Part shown: in pieces, positions 17,772 through 25,843 of the stretch
Numbering within the stretch: position 1 is the first letter of the stretch
Layout of the letters: the number at the start of each line of letters is the position of its first letter
Assembly: GCF_000306765.2 (NCBI RefSeq)
Contig: NC_017941.2
Coordinates: 1,736,001-1,800,000, forward strand
Reading direction: 5' to 3'
Length of the DNA: 64,000 nucleotides
Source of the DNA: Haloferax mediterranei ATCC 33500
GTDB taxonomy: Archaea > Halobacteriota > Halobacteria > Halobacteriales > Haloferacaceae
The notes under the pieces: model-generated
Told to the model about the DNA's origin: nothing
Seen by the model: the letters and a program-made list of their open reading frames with translations, nothing else
The model's database searches: none
Program-made: the position numbers and the translations under genes

Positions 17772-18962
17772 ATGAGTTACAAGATTGGTCTCGTCGGAAA
17801 ACCATCCGTCGGGAAGTCAAGTTTCTTCAATGCGGCGACGATGAACGACGTGCCTGAAGGCGCGTACCCCTTTACCACCATTGACCCATCTATCGGGGAG
17901 GCATACGTCCGCGTCGAGTGTGCGGCCCCCGAATTCGACGAATCGTGTACACCATCGGTCGGCTACTGTTCCCACGGGATGCGTTACGTCCCGGTCAAAC
18001 TCGTCGACGTTGCGGGGCTTATCCCCGGAGCGCACGAGGGGAAGGGCCTCGGAAACCAGTTCCTGACCGACCTCAACGAGGCGGACGTGCTCGTCCACGT
18101 CGTCGACTTCTCCGGCGAGACGGACATCGAGGGCGAAGCCACGGAAGGCCACGACCCCCGAGACGACATCGACTTCCTCGAAAACGAACTCGACATGTGG
18201 TATCTCGGCATCCTCGAGAAGGGTATCGACCGATACCGCTCTGGCTACCACGGCGAGGAAAAGGACATCGAAGTCGACCTCGCAGAGCAGATGTCTGCGT
18301 TCAAGACGAACAAAGACGAAATCAAGCAGGTCATCCTCTCTTTGGATATCGGACTCGACCCCGACGAGTGGGACGACGAGGACAAGGCTGAACTCGCCCG
18401 CGAGATTCGAAAGCGGACGAAGCCGATAATCATCGCGGCGAACAAGATGGACAAGCCGGTTTCGCAGGAGAACTTCGAGGAAATCACGACCGACGAGGAC
18501 TACGAACACCTCACGTTCGTCCCGACCAGCGCGCACGCGGAGAAGGCACTGAAGAATGCGGACGAGGGCGGCGTCGTCGATTATCGCCCCGGCGACGACG
18601 ACTTCGACATCGTCGGCGACGTGAGCGACGAACAGGAAGCAGGTCTCGAACAGATTCGCGAGTTCGTCACGGAATACGGCGGCACGGGCGTCCAGCAGTC
18701 CCTGGAGAACGCGCTCTTCGACGTAATGGGTGCCATTGCCATTTTCCCCGGCAGCGCAAACGGAAAGAGTGACTCACAGGGCGTCTTCCGCGATTGTTTT
18801 ATCCTTCCCGAAGGGTCGACGACCGAGGACTTCGCGTACCACCTGCACTCGGACATTGGCGACGGTCTCCTCCACGGTATCGACTGCCACTCGAAGCGCC
18901 AAATCGGCTCGGACCACGAACTCACCCACCGCGACGTCGTCGAAATCGTCTCGACGAACTGA
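17772..18962 (+). CDS. ychF: Redox-regulated ATPase YchF (Obg-family P-loop protein)
   Basis: 396 aa, archaeal-type YchF/OLA1, a ribosome-associated P-loop NTPase of the Obg group. G1 GLVGKPSVGKSS is at residues 6-17, the G3 region DVAGLIPGAHEGKGLGNQF follows, and the G4-like ANKMD is near residue 223. A coiled-coil insertion follows G3. The C-terminal 80 residues form a TGS domain (DCFILPEGSTTEDFAYHLHSDIG). The ATG is followed immediately by the G domain, as in homologues. No operon partner is evident. Confidence 0.93.
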   Translation: MSYKIGLVGKPSVGKSSFFNAATMNDVPEGAYPFTTIDPSIGEAYVRVECAAPEFDESCTPSVGYCSHGMRYVPVKLVDVAGLIPGAHEGKGLGNQFLTDLNEADVLVHVVDFSGETDIEGEATEGHDPRDDIDFLENELDMWYLGILEKGIDRYRSGYHGEEKDIEVDLAEQMSAFKTNKDEIKQVILSLDIGLDPDEWDDEDKAELAREIRKRTKPIIIAANKMDKPVSQENFEEITTDEDYEHLTFVPTSAHAEKALKNADEGGVVDYRPGDDDFDIVGDVSDEQEAGLEQIREFVTEYGGTGVQQSLENALFDVMGAIAIFPGSANGKSDSQGVFRDCFILPEGSTTEDFAYHLHSDIGDGLLHGIDCHSKRQIGSDHELTHRDVVEIVSTN

Positions 18963-19016
18963 CCGTCACGGACCGCAACCGCAACACGGTTATACGCGTG
19001 GATTCAGGTCCCGGAT

Positions 19017-19424
19017 ATGGGTGAGGCCGAAACGGCGGCAGCAACACTCGATGTCGAGATTGGGGGTCTCGGCGGAGAAGTGACGCTTGCCGATCTGTTC
19101 CCGTCTACGTGGGTTGAGTCGCATTGTGACGCGACATCTATCAGTGAATTCGTCGAACAAAGTGGGTTCGAAGTCTCCGACCAGGAGTCGTTCGAATCGA
19201 TTCCGTCCCACAAGTGGGACCGGTACGTCGATTTACACACTGAATTCGATGACTGGCAAGCGATGCTCTCTGCCGGTGTCGAACGGTACGTCCTCGAACG
19301 GACGGACCCCGCTGAAACGAACTCGGGAGTATCGACAGCGGAACCCGAGTCAGCAGAGAGCGCCGAGTCAGTCGAGGGGGGAGAAGCAACCGAGAGAGAA
19401 GAATCGGTCGAGGCGAGCGTCTGA
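19017..19424 (+). CDS. Hypothetical acidic protein
   Basis: 135 aa, not recognised. The first 90 residues look folded (LADLFPSTWVESHCDATSIS, HKWDRYVDLHTEFDDWQAML), while the last 40 are a low-complexity Glu/Ser tail (ESAESAESVEGGEATEREES). The start lies 54 bp after ychF on the same strand. It could be co-transcribed with ychF, but no functional link is visible. Confidence 0.6.
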   Translation: MGEAETAAATLDVEIGGLGGEVTLADLFPSTWVESHCDATSISEFVEQSGFEVSDQESFESIPSHKWDRYVDLHTEFDDWQAMLSAGVERYVLERTDPAETNSGVSTAEPESAESAESVEGGEATEREESVEASV

Positions 19425-19450
19425 CCGTTCGGTGACAGACGAAACGTAAC

Positions 19451-20056
19451 TCAGTTCTGTGCGGCGTCGCCGACCGCTGCGGTGCCGCGTGCGAGTGCAT
19501 CATCCCACCACTCACGAGTCTGCGCAGTCGCGACCGACAGTGGTTCGTCAGGGTTGTCCGGACGCGGACCGAGAGTGAGTCGCCACCATTCGACGTCGTG
19601 CCACTCGTCGTGTTTGTAGCCGACTTCGTCGAACCGGCCGACACACTCGAAGCCGAACGACTCGTGGAAGGCGATACTCGCCGGATTCGGTGTCGTCACG
19701 ACGGCGAAGGCGGTCGCGTAGCCCTGCTGTTCGAGGATGTCCAAAAGAGCCGTGTAGAGTCCACGTGCAACGCCTCGACGTTGGAATTCCGGGTCGACGT
19801 AGACTGAGGTCTCGACTGCCCACTGGTAGGCGTCGCGCTTTCGGACAGGTCCGGCGTAGGCGTATCCGGCGAGGTCGCCATCGACTTCGCAGACGAGCCA
19901 CGGGTGGTGTGTCTTCTTTTCGAGTTTCGATTCGAGGTCGGTGACGCTCGGCGGGTCGTACGCGAACGTAATCGCCGTCTCTTCGACGAATGGCTCGTAG
20001 AGCGTCCGAATGACGGGGAGGTCGGACTCCGTGACGGTCCGGAGGCGAACAGTCAT
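19451..20056 (-). CDS. GNAT family N-acetyltransferase (phosphinothricin acetyltransferase-like)
   Basis: 201 aa. The GNAT acetyl-CoA loop is QRRGVARGLYTALLD, preceded by the SVYVDPEF strand, and the C-terminal motif HESFGFECVGRFDEVGYKHDEWHDVEWW is typical of the PAT/YwnH subgroup that acetylates small amines. The last 35 residues are an extra acidic tail. Substrate unknown. The gene converges with the unknown gene ending at 19424. Confidence 0.85.
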   Translation of the reverse strand: MTVRLRTVTESDLPVIRTLYEPFVEETAITFAYDPPSVTDLESKLEKKTHHPWLVCEVDGDLAGYAYAGPVRKRDAYQWAVETSVYVDPEFQRRGVARGLYTALLDILEQQGYATAFAVVTTPNPASIAFHESFGFECVGRFDEVGYKHDEWHDVEWWRLTLGPRPDNPDEPLSVATAQTREWWDDALARGTAAVGDAAQN

Positions 20057-20139
20057 GACTCAGGAGCAGTCGTGTGAAGAGAAAGGTGCGACGATGGCGG
20101 CCGTTCTCGCAAACTACCTGTTCGATTCGGTGCTGCGAC

Positions 20140-21459
20140 TCAGTTGGTAGTCGGCGCTGCGTCGATGCGCTCGGCGACTTCCTGTGCCCGTTTCCGGATG
20201 TCGGTCGCATCCGCGCGGACGTGTTCTCCATCGTCGTAGAGGACATCGCCGTCAATCATCGTGAACACCACGTCGTCGCCGTGGGCGGAGAAGACGAGGT
20301 GCGACAGGACGTCGTGTATCGGCGTCGCACGGGTGAGGTCGGTCGTGAGACCGACGACATCGGCCTTCCACCCTTCGCGGAGACAGCCGACGCGGTCGAA
20401 TCCGGCGGCTTTCGCGCCGTTTCTGGTCGCCATCTCGAACACGGTCGCTGCGGGCGTGCTCGTCGGGTCGAACGAATCGACTTTCTGGAGGAGGCTGGCC
20501 TGCCGCATCTCGGTGAAGGGGTCGAGCGTGTTGTTACACGGCGGGCCGTCGTTGCCGAGTGCGACGTTGATGCCGCGGTCGAGATAGTCCGGAATCGGTG
20601 CGATTCCCGAGGCGAGTTTCATGTTCGACGACGGGCAGTACGTGACGTGCGTCCCGGTCTCGGCGAGAACCTCGCGTTCGGACTCGTCGGTGTGGACGCA
20701 GTGTGCGAGGACCACGTCGTCGCCAGTGAGTCCGACCTCGTCGAGCCAGTGGATGTTTCGCATCCCCGTCTCGGCTTCGACGGTTGCGACTTCGTCGCGG
20801 TTCTCGCTCGCGTGGGTGTGGATACGGACGCCCTCGTATGCATCTGTGAGTTCTCGCACGCCGCGAAGGCAGTCCTCGGAACAGGTGACGGCAAAGCGCG
20901 GCGTGACCGCGTACTGGATACGGCCGTCGAAGGTGTCGTGATAGCGCTCGATGAGTCGCTTCGACTCGGCTAGCCCCGCATCCGTGTCCTCCTGGAGGTC
21001 GTCGGGCGCGTTCGTGTCCATGAGGACCTTCCCGATTCGGCCGCGGATTCCCATCTCGCCGGCCGCCTCAAATGCCTCTTCGGCGTGACGAACCGAGAGG
21101 TGGTCGACGACCGTCGTCGTCCCCGATTCGATGAGCTCGAGATAGCCGAGTTCTGCGGCGACTCGCATCCCGTCGGCGTCGAGTCCGGCCTCCATCGGGA
21201 GGACGTGGTCGAACAGCCAATCGAGAAGTGAGGTGTCGTCGGCGATACCTCTTCCGAGCGACTGCACAGAGTGGACGTGCCCGCCGACCAGCCCCGGCGC
21301 GATAACGTCGAATTCGCGTCGCTCGTGGTCCGGATACGTTTCAGTGAGCGTCGCTCGCTCTCCAACTGCGATGATGCGGTCGTCGTCAACGACGACGGCA
21401 CCGTCTTCGATGATGGTAGACGCGTCTGCGACCACCGTTCCCGCAAGTAACATCCTCAT
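20140..21459 (-). CDS. Amidohydrolase family deaminase (S-adenosylhomocysteine/5'-deoxyadenosine deaminase-like)
   Basis: 439 aa metal-dependent hydrolase of the TrzN/SAH-deaminase group. The first metal pair is HVH in GLVGGHVHSVQSLGRG, HTHASEN supplies the third ligand, HCVHTD the fourth, and GNDGPPCNN the Asp. Deamination of adenine- or guanine-type nucleosides or bases is the likely reaction; the GNDGPPCNN loop differs from the GNDGAASNN of characterised MTA/SAH deaminases, so the substrate is uncertain. The MRMLLAG start at 21459 is chosen; MLLAG at 21453 is equally possible. It stands alone between a GNAT gene and tRNA-Glu. Confidence 0.8.
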   Translation of the reverse strand: MRMLLAGTVVADASTIIEDGAVVVDDDRIIAVGERATLTETYPDHERREFDVIAPGLVGGHVHSVQSLGRGIADDTSLLDWLFDHVLPMEAGLDADGMRVAAELGYLELIESGTTTVVDHLSVRHAEEAFEAAGEMGIRGRIGKVLMDTNAPDDLQEDTDAGLAESKRLIERYHDTFDGRIQYAVTPRFAVTCSEDCLRGVRELTDAYEGVRIHTHASENRDEVATVEAETGMRNIHWLDEVGLTGDDVVLAHCVHTDESEREVLAETGTHVTYCPSSNMKLASGIAPIPDYLDRGINVALGNDGPPCNNTLDPFTEMRQASLLQKVDSFDPTSTPAATVFEMATRNGAKAAGFDRVGCLREGWKADVVGLTTDLTRATPIHDVLSHLVFSAHGDDVVFTMIDGDVLYDDGEHVRADATDIRKRAQEVAERIDAAPTTN

Positions 21460-21580
21460 TCGGGTAGTAGAGCCGGGGTGAAATAGGTAGGGAACTGGAT
21501 TCGACTCGAAATGTCCCTTCCTCCGCACGTTTGGAACCAAAACACGCTCGCTGTCGCTCGCGGGTCAGAGTTGGGAAAAG

Positions 21581-21655
21581 TGCTCCGTCAGGGATTCGAA
21601 CCCTGGTCATCACCGTGAGAGGGTGATATGATTGGCCGGACTACACCAACAGAGC
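21581..21655 (-). tRNA. tRNA-Glu (anticodon CTC)
   Basis: 75-nt cloverleaf on the minus strand: acceptor GCTCTGT with ACGGAGC, anticodon stem TCACC with GGTGA around loop CTCTCAC (anticodon CTC), T-arm CAGGG-TTCGAAT-CCCTG, discriminator A, no CCA. A TTTTACAAT box at 21686-21694 is a plausible promoter element about 35 bases upstream. Confidence 0.95.
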
Positions 21656-21739
21656 ACGTTGGTACATCCTTTGTTATTGCGTGTGATTGTAAAAGGCTAT
21701 CGCTTCAAAACGGCCGTGAGACCGCCTGCCGTGTTGCGA

Positions 21740-22897
21740 TTAGACGACCTGCTTGCCTTCTCGATACACCTGCTGGACGGTCCGCCACGCACTCGGGTTC
21801 ACGCTCGGGTCGTCTTCGAGGACGACGAGGTCCGCGATGTAGCCCTCGGCGACCTTCCCGACATCATTTAATCCGAGGAGTTCCGCGCCGCCAACGGTCG
21901 CGGCTTCGAGGGCTGCCTCAGGTGAGAGTCCGTACTCGACCAGCAACTCCATCTCGCGGAGCGCGTTTTCGCCGTGCTCGTTGAATGGTGTCCCCGCGTC
22001 GGTCCCCATCGCAATCTTCACACCCGCGTCGAGGGCGTGGTCCCACGCGACTTCGAAGCGCTCGGCCGCATCTTCGGCCTTTGCGACCGCCGCCGCCGGG
22101 ATACCGGCTTCGATACCGTGCTCGACGATTTCGTGGGCTGCGGACGCCGTCGGAACCCAGTACGTTCCGCGTTCGACCAGCAGGTCGGCCGCCTCCTTGT
22201 CCATGAACATCCCGTGTTCGATACTCGTGATACCGGCGCGTGCAGCGTTTTTAATTCCCGATTCGCCGTGGGCGTGGGCCGCCGTCGGGACTCCCTTCGC
22301 GCTCGCGGCGTCAACGAGTGCGCGAATCTCCGCTTCGGTGAGTTCCGGCGCACCGGTGACGGCTCCCTCGGTGAGGACGCCGCCTGTCGCCATGCACTTC
22401 ACCACGTCAGCACCGCGCTTGAGTTGCTCGCGGGCTGCCTTTCGAACCTCGTCTGGACCGTCGGCTTCGCGGCCAAACCAGTGACCGTGGCCTCCGGTCA
22501 TCACGATGTTCTCACCAGCGGCGAGGACGCGCGGACCCTCTAGTTCGCCGCTCGCGACGGCTGCCTTTGCACTCGTCGCCAACTCGCCCGGTGCCCCGAG
22601 GTCTCGAACTGTTGTCACACCGGCTTCGAGCGTCTTTCTGAGATTGCTGGCGGCCCGGTAACAGGCTCGTTCGACCGACTCCTGCTGGTAAGTAGCTACG
22701 TCCGCTCGACTGTCCATCATTAGATGGACGTGGGCATCGACAAGTCCGGGGGCGACGACCAACCCTGTGACGTCCCGTGTCTCACCTTCGACTTCGTCGC
22801 CGACAGACTCGATTCGCCCGGTCGACTCGGCTACGACCACGTTTGCCTCGCGAACTCCATCGGCATCGACGACCCGTGCACCGGTGAGTGTGAACAT
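21740..22897 (-). CDS. Amidohydrolase family protein (imidazolonepropionase/prolidase-like)
   Basis: 385 aa TIM-barrel metal hydrolase. DAHVHLMM carries the first metal pair, KCMATGG holds the lysine that is probably carboxylated, HAHGE and EHGMF supply the other histidines, and GTDAGTP the catalytic Asp. The family includes Xaa-Pro dipeptidases, organophosphate-acid anhydrolase-like and imidazolonepropionase-like enzymes; the substrate cannot be fixed. The frame is open to 22987, but MFTLTGARVVDADG at 22897 is the homologous start. It is monocistronic as far as can be seen. Confidence 0.85.
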   Translation of the reverse strand: MFTLTGARVVDADGVREANVVVAESTGRIESVGDEVEGETRDVTGLVVAPGLVDAHVHLMMDSRADVATYQQESVERACYRAASNLRKTLEAGVTTVRDLGAPGELATSAKAAVASGELEGPRVLAAGENIVMTGGHGHWFGREADGPDEVRKAAREQLKRGADVVKCMATGGVLTEGAVTGAPELTEAEIRALVDAASAKGVPTAAHAHGESGIKNAARAGITSIEHGMFMDKEAADLLVERGTYWVPTASAAHEIVEHGIEAGIPAAAVAKAEDAAERFEVAWDHALDAGVKIAMGTDAGTPFNEHGENALREMELLVEYGLSPEAALEAATVGGAELLGLNDVGKVAEGYIADLVVLEDDPSVNPSAWRTVQQVYREGKQVV

Positions 22898-22985
22898 GCA
22901 TCTCACAAACCGGGGAAACCACCTAAAGGCGTGGGTGTCGGTGAAGTGAAACGAAGAAATTACCTCGGTCGGCACATCGCCGCCC

Positions 22986-23041
22986 AATCAACTCACCAAC
23001 CAATCAACTAATTGACTAATCAACTCACCAACCAATCAACT
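22986..23041. repeat. 24-bp exact direct repeat
   Basis: AATCAACTCACCAACCAATC followed by AACT occurs at 22986-23009 and again at 23018-23041, separated by AATTGACT. The second copy runs into the stop codon of the MOSC gene. Confidence 0.85.
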
Positions 23042-23868
23042 CAGTCGGTGAGTACGTCTCCGACGCGAACCGCATCCCTAACCGAAAGCGTCTCTCCCCA
23101 CGATGATTCAGCAACTGTGGTGTTGACCATCAGTCTGAAGTCGTGATTGAACCAGTCGCCGCCGGACCACTCGGGCAGCGTCTCGCGGCGCTTTGTCATG
23201 AATGTCTCGCGGAACCCCGGCGTCCCCTCGCCGGTATCCGGATTGCGGGTCGGTACGGCACAGCGCTGGCAGGGGTTGACTCCTTCGAAGGTGGCGTCTC
23301 CGACGGTGAATTCGACGGTCGTCTCCCGGCGGTCGAACAGGTGGTCCTCCCAGAACGGGTCGGGGGCGTCGAATTCGAGGTTCGGTCGGAGTCGACGGCG
23401 CATCTCGTCTGTGTCGATGCCATCGAACCACGAGGCGACCGTTTCGATGGTTGCTGTCGAGATAACAGTCGGCCCGCTTGCAGTGGTATCGTCGGGGAAC
23501 CCACCGGCAGGGTCTCGCCGGAGTTCGACCGCGTAGCCGAAGTACTCCGAGAGCCACTCGCCCGCTTCGTCGGTTGGTCCGCGATAGTCATCGAGACCGG
23601 GAGCGCGGAGGTGGACAGTCCCATCTTCGAGGGAGACCGAACTACGGATTCGGTGAACCGCTCGCTCGCGTTTTCCGTTGACGTAGTTGCCATCCTCGTC
23701 GAAGATGGCGTACTCTCGGTCGCCGCGAAGCCCGCCGTTTTCGACGATTTCGGCCCGGTCGACGAATTCGGGGTCAAGCGATTTTACGGGGTAGACGGCG
23801 ATTCGGTCGAGTACTACACCGCCTGCTTCGGCCCCCGTACCGCGTTCACCTGTGCTCCTGTTTGTCAT
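23041..23868 (-). CDS. MOSC domain-containing protein
   Basis: 275 aa. The N-terminal beta-barrel domain opens with IAVYPVKSLDPEFVDRAEI and GGLRGDREYAIFDEDGNYVNGK. The C-terminal MOSC domain carries the conserved Cys in VNPCQRCAVPTRNPDTGE and RETFMTKRRETLPEW. MOSC proteins are sulfur- or molybdenum-cofactor-binding enzymes such as molybdenum cofactor sulfurase tails and YcbX/mARC oxidoreductases; this resembles YcbX/mARC. Its ATG lies directly against the proteasome stop codon, so the two are probably one transcript. Confidence 0.88.
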   Translation of the reverse strand: MTNRSTGERGTGAEAGGVVLDRIAVYPVKSLDPEFVDRAEIVENGGLRGDREYAIFDEDGNYVNGKRERAVHRIRSSVSLEDGTVHLRAPGLDDYRGPTDEAGEWLSEYFGYAVELRRDPAGGFPDDTTASGPTVISTATIETVASWFDGIDTDEMRRRLRPNLEFDAPDPFWEDHLFDRRETTVEFTVGDATFEGVNPCQRCAVPTRNPDTGEGTPGFRETFMTKRRETLPEWSGGDWFNHDFRLMVNTTVAESSWGETLSVRDAVRVGDVLTD

Positions 23869-24603
23869 TTACTCCTCTTCTTCCTCGTCTTCGTCGGTGA
23901 CGTCTGCAAACACTTCGGCAGCGGTGTCCTCGTCGACGATTTCGTAGCCCGCTTCGGACACCGTCACGATATTCAGTTCGTGGCTTTCGAGTTCGGTGTC
24001 AGCTTCGAGAAGCGCCTTGACGGCGAGTGTGAGCCCGTCTTCCAGCGACAGGTCGTCGGAGTAACCCGCTTCGAGTGCGGACTGGACATCGTCGCGGTGG
24101 CCGCCAATGGCGACCGCCTTCCACTCCTGTGGCGTTCCCGAGGGGTCCGCCGCGAACAGGCGACCCTCCCCGTTTTCGACGCCGCCGATAAGCAGAGACG
24201 CACCGTAGGGACGGATGCCGCCGGACTGCGTGCTCTCTTGGATGTTATCGGTGATGGCCTTCGTAAGCGCCTCGACACCGATGGGTTCGCCGTAGCGGAG
24301 GCGCTCGCGCTGTGCGGTCGTCCGGGCGAAGTCGACGAGTTTGCGCGCGTCGGCGACGTGACCGGCGGTGGCAGCACCGAGAGCATCTTCCAGTTTGTGG
24401 AGTTTCTCGATGCTTTCTGCTTCCATGAGCTTCGACTGCGTGGCGCGGCGAGCGGCGAGAACGACGCCGTCAACCGTCCGGACGCCGAGAACCGGCGCGC
24501 CCCGTTTGACGGCTTCGCGGGCGTATTCGACCTGATAGATGCGGCCGTCGGGTGAGAACAGAGACGTTCCGCGGTCATACGCCTGCTTGTCGTTTCGGTT
24601 CAT
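23869..24603 (-). CDS. psmA2: 20S proteasome alpha subunit (PsmA2-type)
   Basis: 244 aa alpha-type subunit that forms the outer rings of the 20S core and gates substrate entry. The diagnostic start is DRGTSLFSPDGRIYQVEYAREAVKRG, followed by GVVLAARRATQSKLMEAES. The alpha fold continues with GHVADARKLVDFARTTAQRE and RPYGASLLIGG, ending in an acidic VTDEDEEEEE tail. The frame extends to 24744, but the ATG at 24603 is the family start. Haloferax has two alpha subunits; the short N-terminus and the neighbouring DUF1508 gene (HVO_2922/HVO_2923 order, from memory) point to alpha2. Confidence 0.93.
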   Translation of the reverse strand: MNRNDKQAYDRGTSLFSPDGRIYQVEYAREAVKRGAPVLGVRTVDGVVLAARRATQSKLMEAESIEKLHKLEDALGAATAGHVADARKLVDFARTTAQRERLRYGEPIGVEALTKAITDNIQESTQSGGIRPYGASLLIGGVENGEGRLFAADPSGTPQEWKAVAIGGHRDDVQSALEAGYSDDLSLEDGLTLAVKALLEADTELESHELNIVTVSEAGYEIVDEDTAAEVFADVTDEDEEEEE

Positions 24604-24766
24604 CGTGCGACCTCCTCGCGCGCGTCGGCGACGTTCGTCATTACTCCCTGGTCCGTTCCGGAGGCGGAAAAAGCCTCCACACCCGGCATGGGTGTGGGGT
24701 TCATTCAGACTGGTCGTTATCCGTCGATTGCCGCCGCTACTCAATCGTCGTTCGTCGCATCAGCCA

Positions 24767-24791
24767 CCAATCCAATCCAATCCAATCCAAT
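24767..24791. repeat. Tandem TCCAA pentamer, five copies
   Basis: Five consecutive TCCAA units in the 192-bp gap between psmA2 and the DUF1508 gene, close to the stop codon of the latter. Rare simple-sequence tract for a GC-rich genome; likely slippage-prone. Confidence 0.8.
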
Positions 24792-24795
24792 CCCG

Positions 24796-24975
24796 TTACT
24801 CCTCGACGACAGGTGCCTCCGGTGCGTTCTCCTTGACGCTCTCGATACCCTGTTCGGCATTCTGCTTCGACGAATACCCCTCGCCGGAGTCAGCGATGAT
24901 GTTTCCGTTGTCGTGGACGAGCCGCCACCGCCACTCACCTTGCGAATCAGCATACAATTCGAAGTGTGCTCCCAT
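24796..24975 (-). CDS. DUF1508 (UPF0339/YegP-like) small protein
   Basis: 59 aa. The DUF1508 pattern is complete: AHFELYADSQGEWRWRLVHDNGNIIADSGEGYSSKQNAEQGIESVK. One repeat is present, as in the H. volcanii homologue HVO_2922, whose structure I recall being solved by NMR; bacterial YegP has two repeats. The function is unknown. The ATG at 24975 fits the family start, while upstream MFVAVVSVG is not conserved. It lies upstream of psmA2 on the same strand. Confidence 0.88.
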   Translation of the reverse strand: MGAHFELYADSQGEWRWRLVHDNGNIIADSGEGYSSKQNAEQGIESVKENAPEAPVVEE

Positions 24976-25079
24976 ACCCACGGATACGACGGCGACAAAC
25001 AAATGTCATTCGGCCATCAATCACGAGAGAAAAGTGCCGTCGTCAACCGGTTGAATGCTCCCGATTACGCCCGTTCGGT

Positions 25080-25286
25080 CTATTTCTTCGGTCGCTTGAA
25101 CACGAGCGCGGTCTGTCCGGTCCCCGCACCGGCGGGGCGCGAATCACTGATTGTATCGACGAGTTCCCACTGCTCGTCACCGAGTGAGTTCAATGCATCC
25201 TCCATCGGCGCGGTGTCGCCGCTGAACAGACCGCCATCGGCGGTTCGAATGATTTTGTATTCCCAGCGAGTGTCGGCCCCGGTCAT
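25080..25286 (-). CDS. DUF4177-like small protein
   Basis: 68 aa. The sequence pattern (RWEYKIIRTADGG..., LNSLGDEQWELVDTISD..., ALVFKRPKK) matches the DUF4177 family of small alpha/beta proteins of unknown role. Its ATG overlaps the DHFR stop codon (ATGA), so it is translated from the thyA-hdrB message. Confidence 0.85.
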   Translation of the reverse strand: MTGADTRWEYKIIRTADGGLFSGDTAPMEDALNSLGDEQWELVDTISDSRPAGAGTGQTALVFKRPKK

Positions 25287-25843
25287 CGTGCTCCCTCCGA
25301 TTCGGCCACGTCACCGCGACGCTCGTACTCGACAAACGAAAAGCCGTCGCGGTCGTCGCGGTCGACTTCGAACCACGACGTTTCGTCTCCGGTGTCGCGC
25401 CACTCCGGGAAGTACGTGTCTCCCTCGTACGCCTCGTCAAGTTCGGTGAGAATCAGTCCCGAAGCTCGGTCGAGGAACTGCTCGTAGACGGTTGCACCAC
25501 CGACGACGTACACCGTCTCGACGCCCATGTCGTCCGCTGCGGCTTCTGCGGCCGTGACTGCCTCGTCAACCGAGTCGACCGTCTCCGCTCCCGCTGGGAG
25601 GTCGAGGTCGCGGCTCGTTAGGACGATGTTCCGTCGACCCGGAAGCGGACCGTCGATTTGCCTGGCGATGCTCTCGTAGGTCGTCCGACCCATGACGACG
25701 GGGTGGCCCATCGTCGTTGCCTTGAAGTGTTTCAGGTCCTCGGGGAGGTGCCACGGCATGTCGCCGTCGCGTCCGATAACCCTGTTTTCGGCGACGGCGG
25801 CGACGAGGACGAACCGTACCGAGTCGTCCGTGTGCTCGCTCAT
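25283..25843 (-). CDS. hdrB: Dihydrofolate reductase
   Basis: 186 aa NADPH-dependent dihydrofolate reductase, restoring tetrahydrofolate consumed by thymidylate synthase. The active site is visible as AENRVIGRDGDMPWHLPEDLKHFK, with VVMGRTTYESI and VVGGATVYEQFL for cofactor binding. The C-terminus is acidic, as expected for a halophile. The start ATG overlaps the thyA stop (ATGA). Haloferax carries hdrA and hdrB; linkage to thymidylate synthase suggests hdrB (from memory). Confidence 0.93.
   Translation of the reverse strand: MSEHTDDSVRFVLVAAVAENRVIGRDGDMPWHLPEDLKHFKATTMGHPVVMGRTTYESIARQIDGPLPGRRNIVLTSRDLDLPAGAETVDSVDEAVTAAEAAADDMGVETVYVVGGATVYEQFLDRASGLILTELDEAYEGDTYFPEWRDTGDETSWFEVDRDDRDGFSFVEYERRGDVAESEGAR

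Noticed and set aside
23143..24555. A 470-codon plus-strand frame
   Set aside because: It is antisense to the MOSC and proteasome genes; long antisense frames are expected at high GC with strong third-position bias, and both sense genes have clear family motifs.
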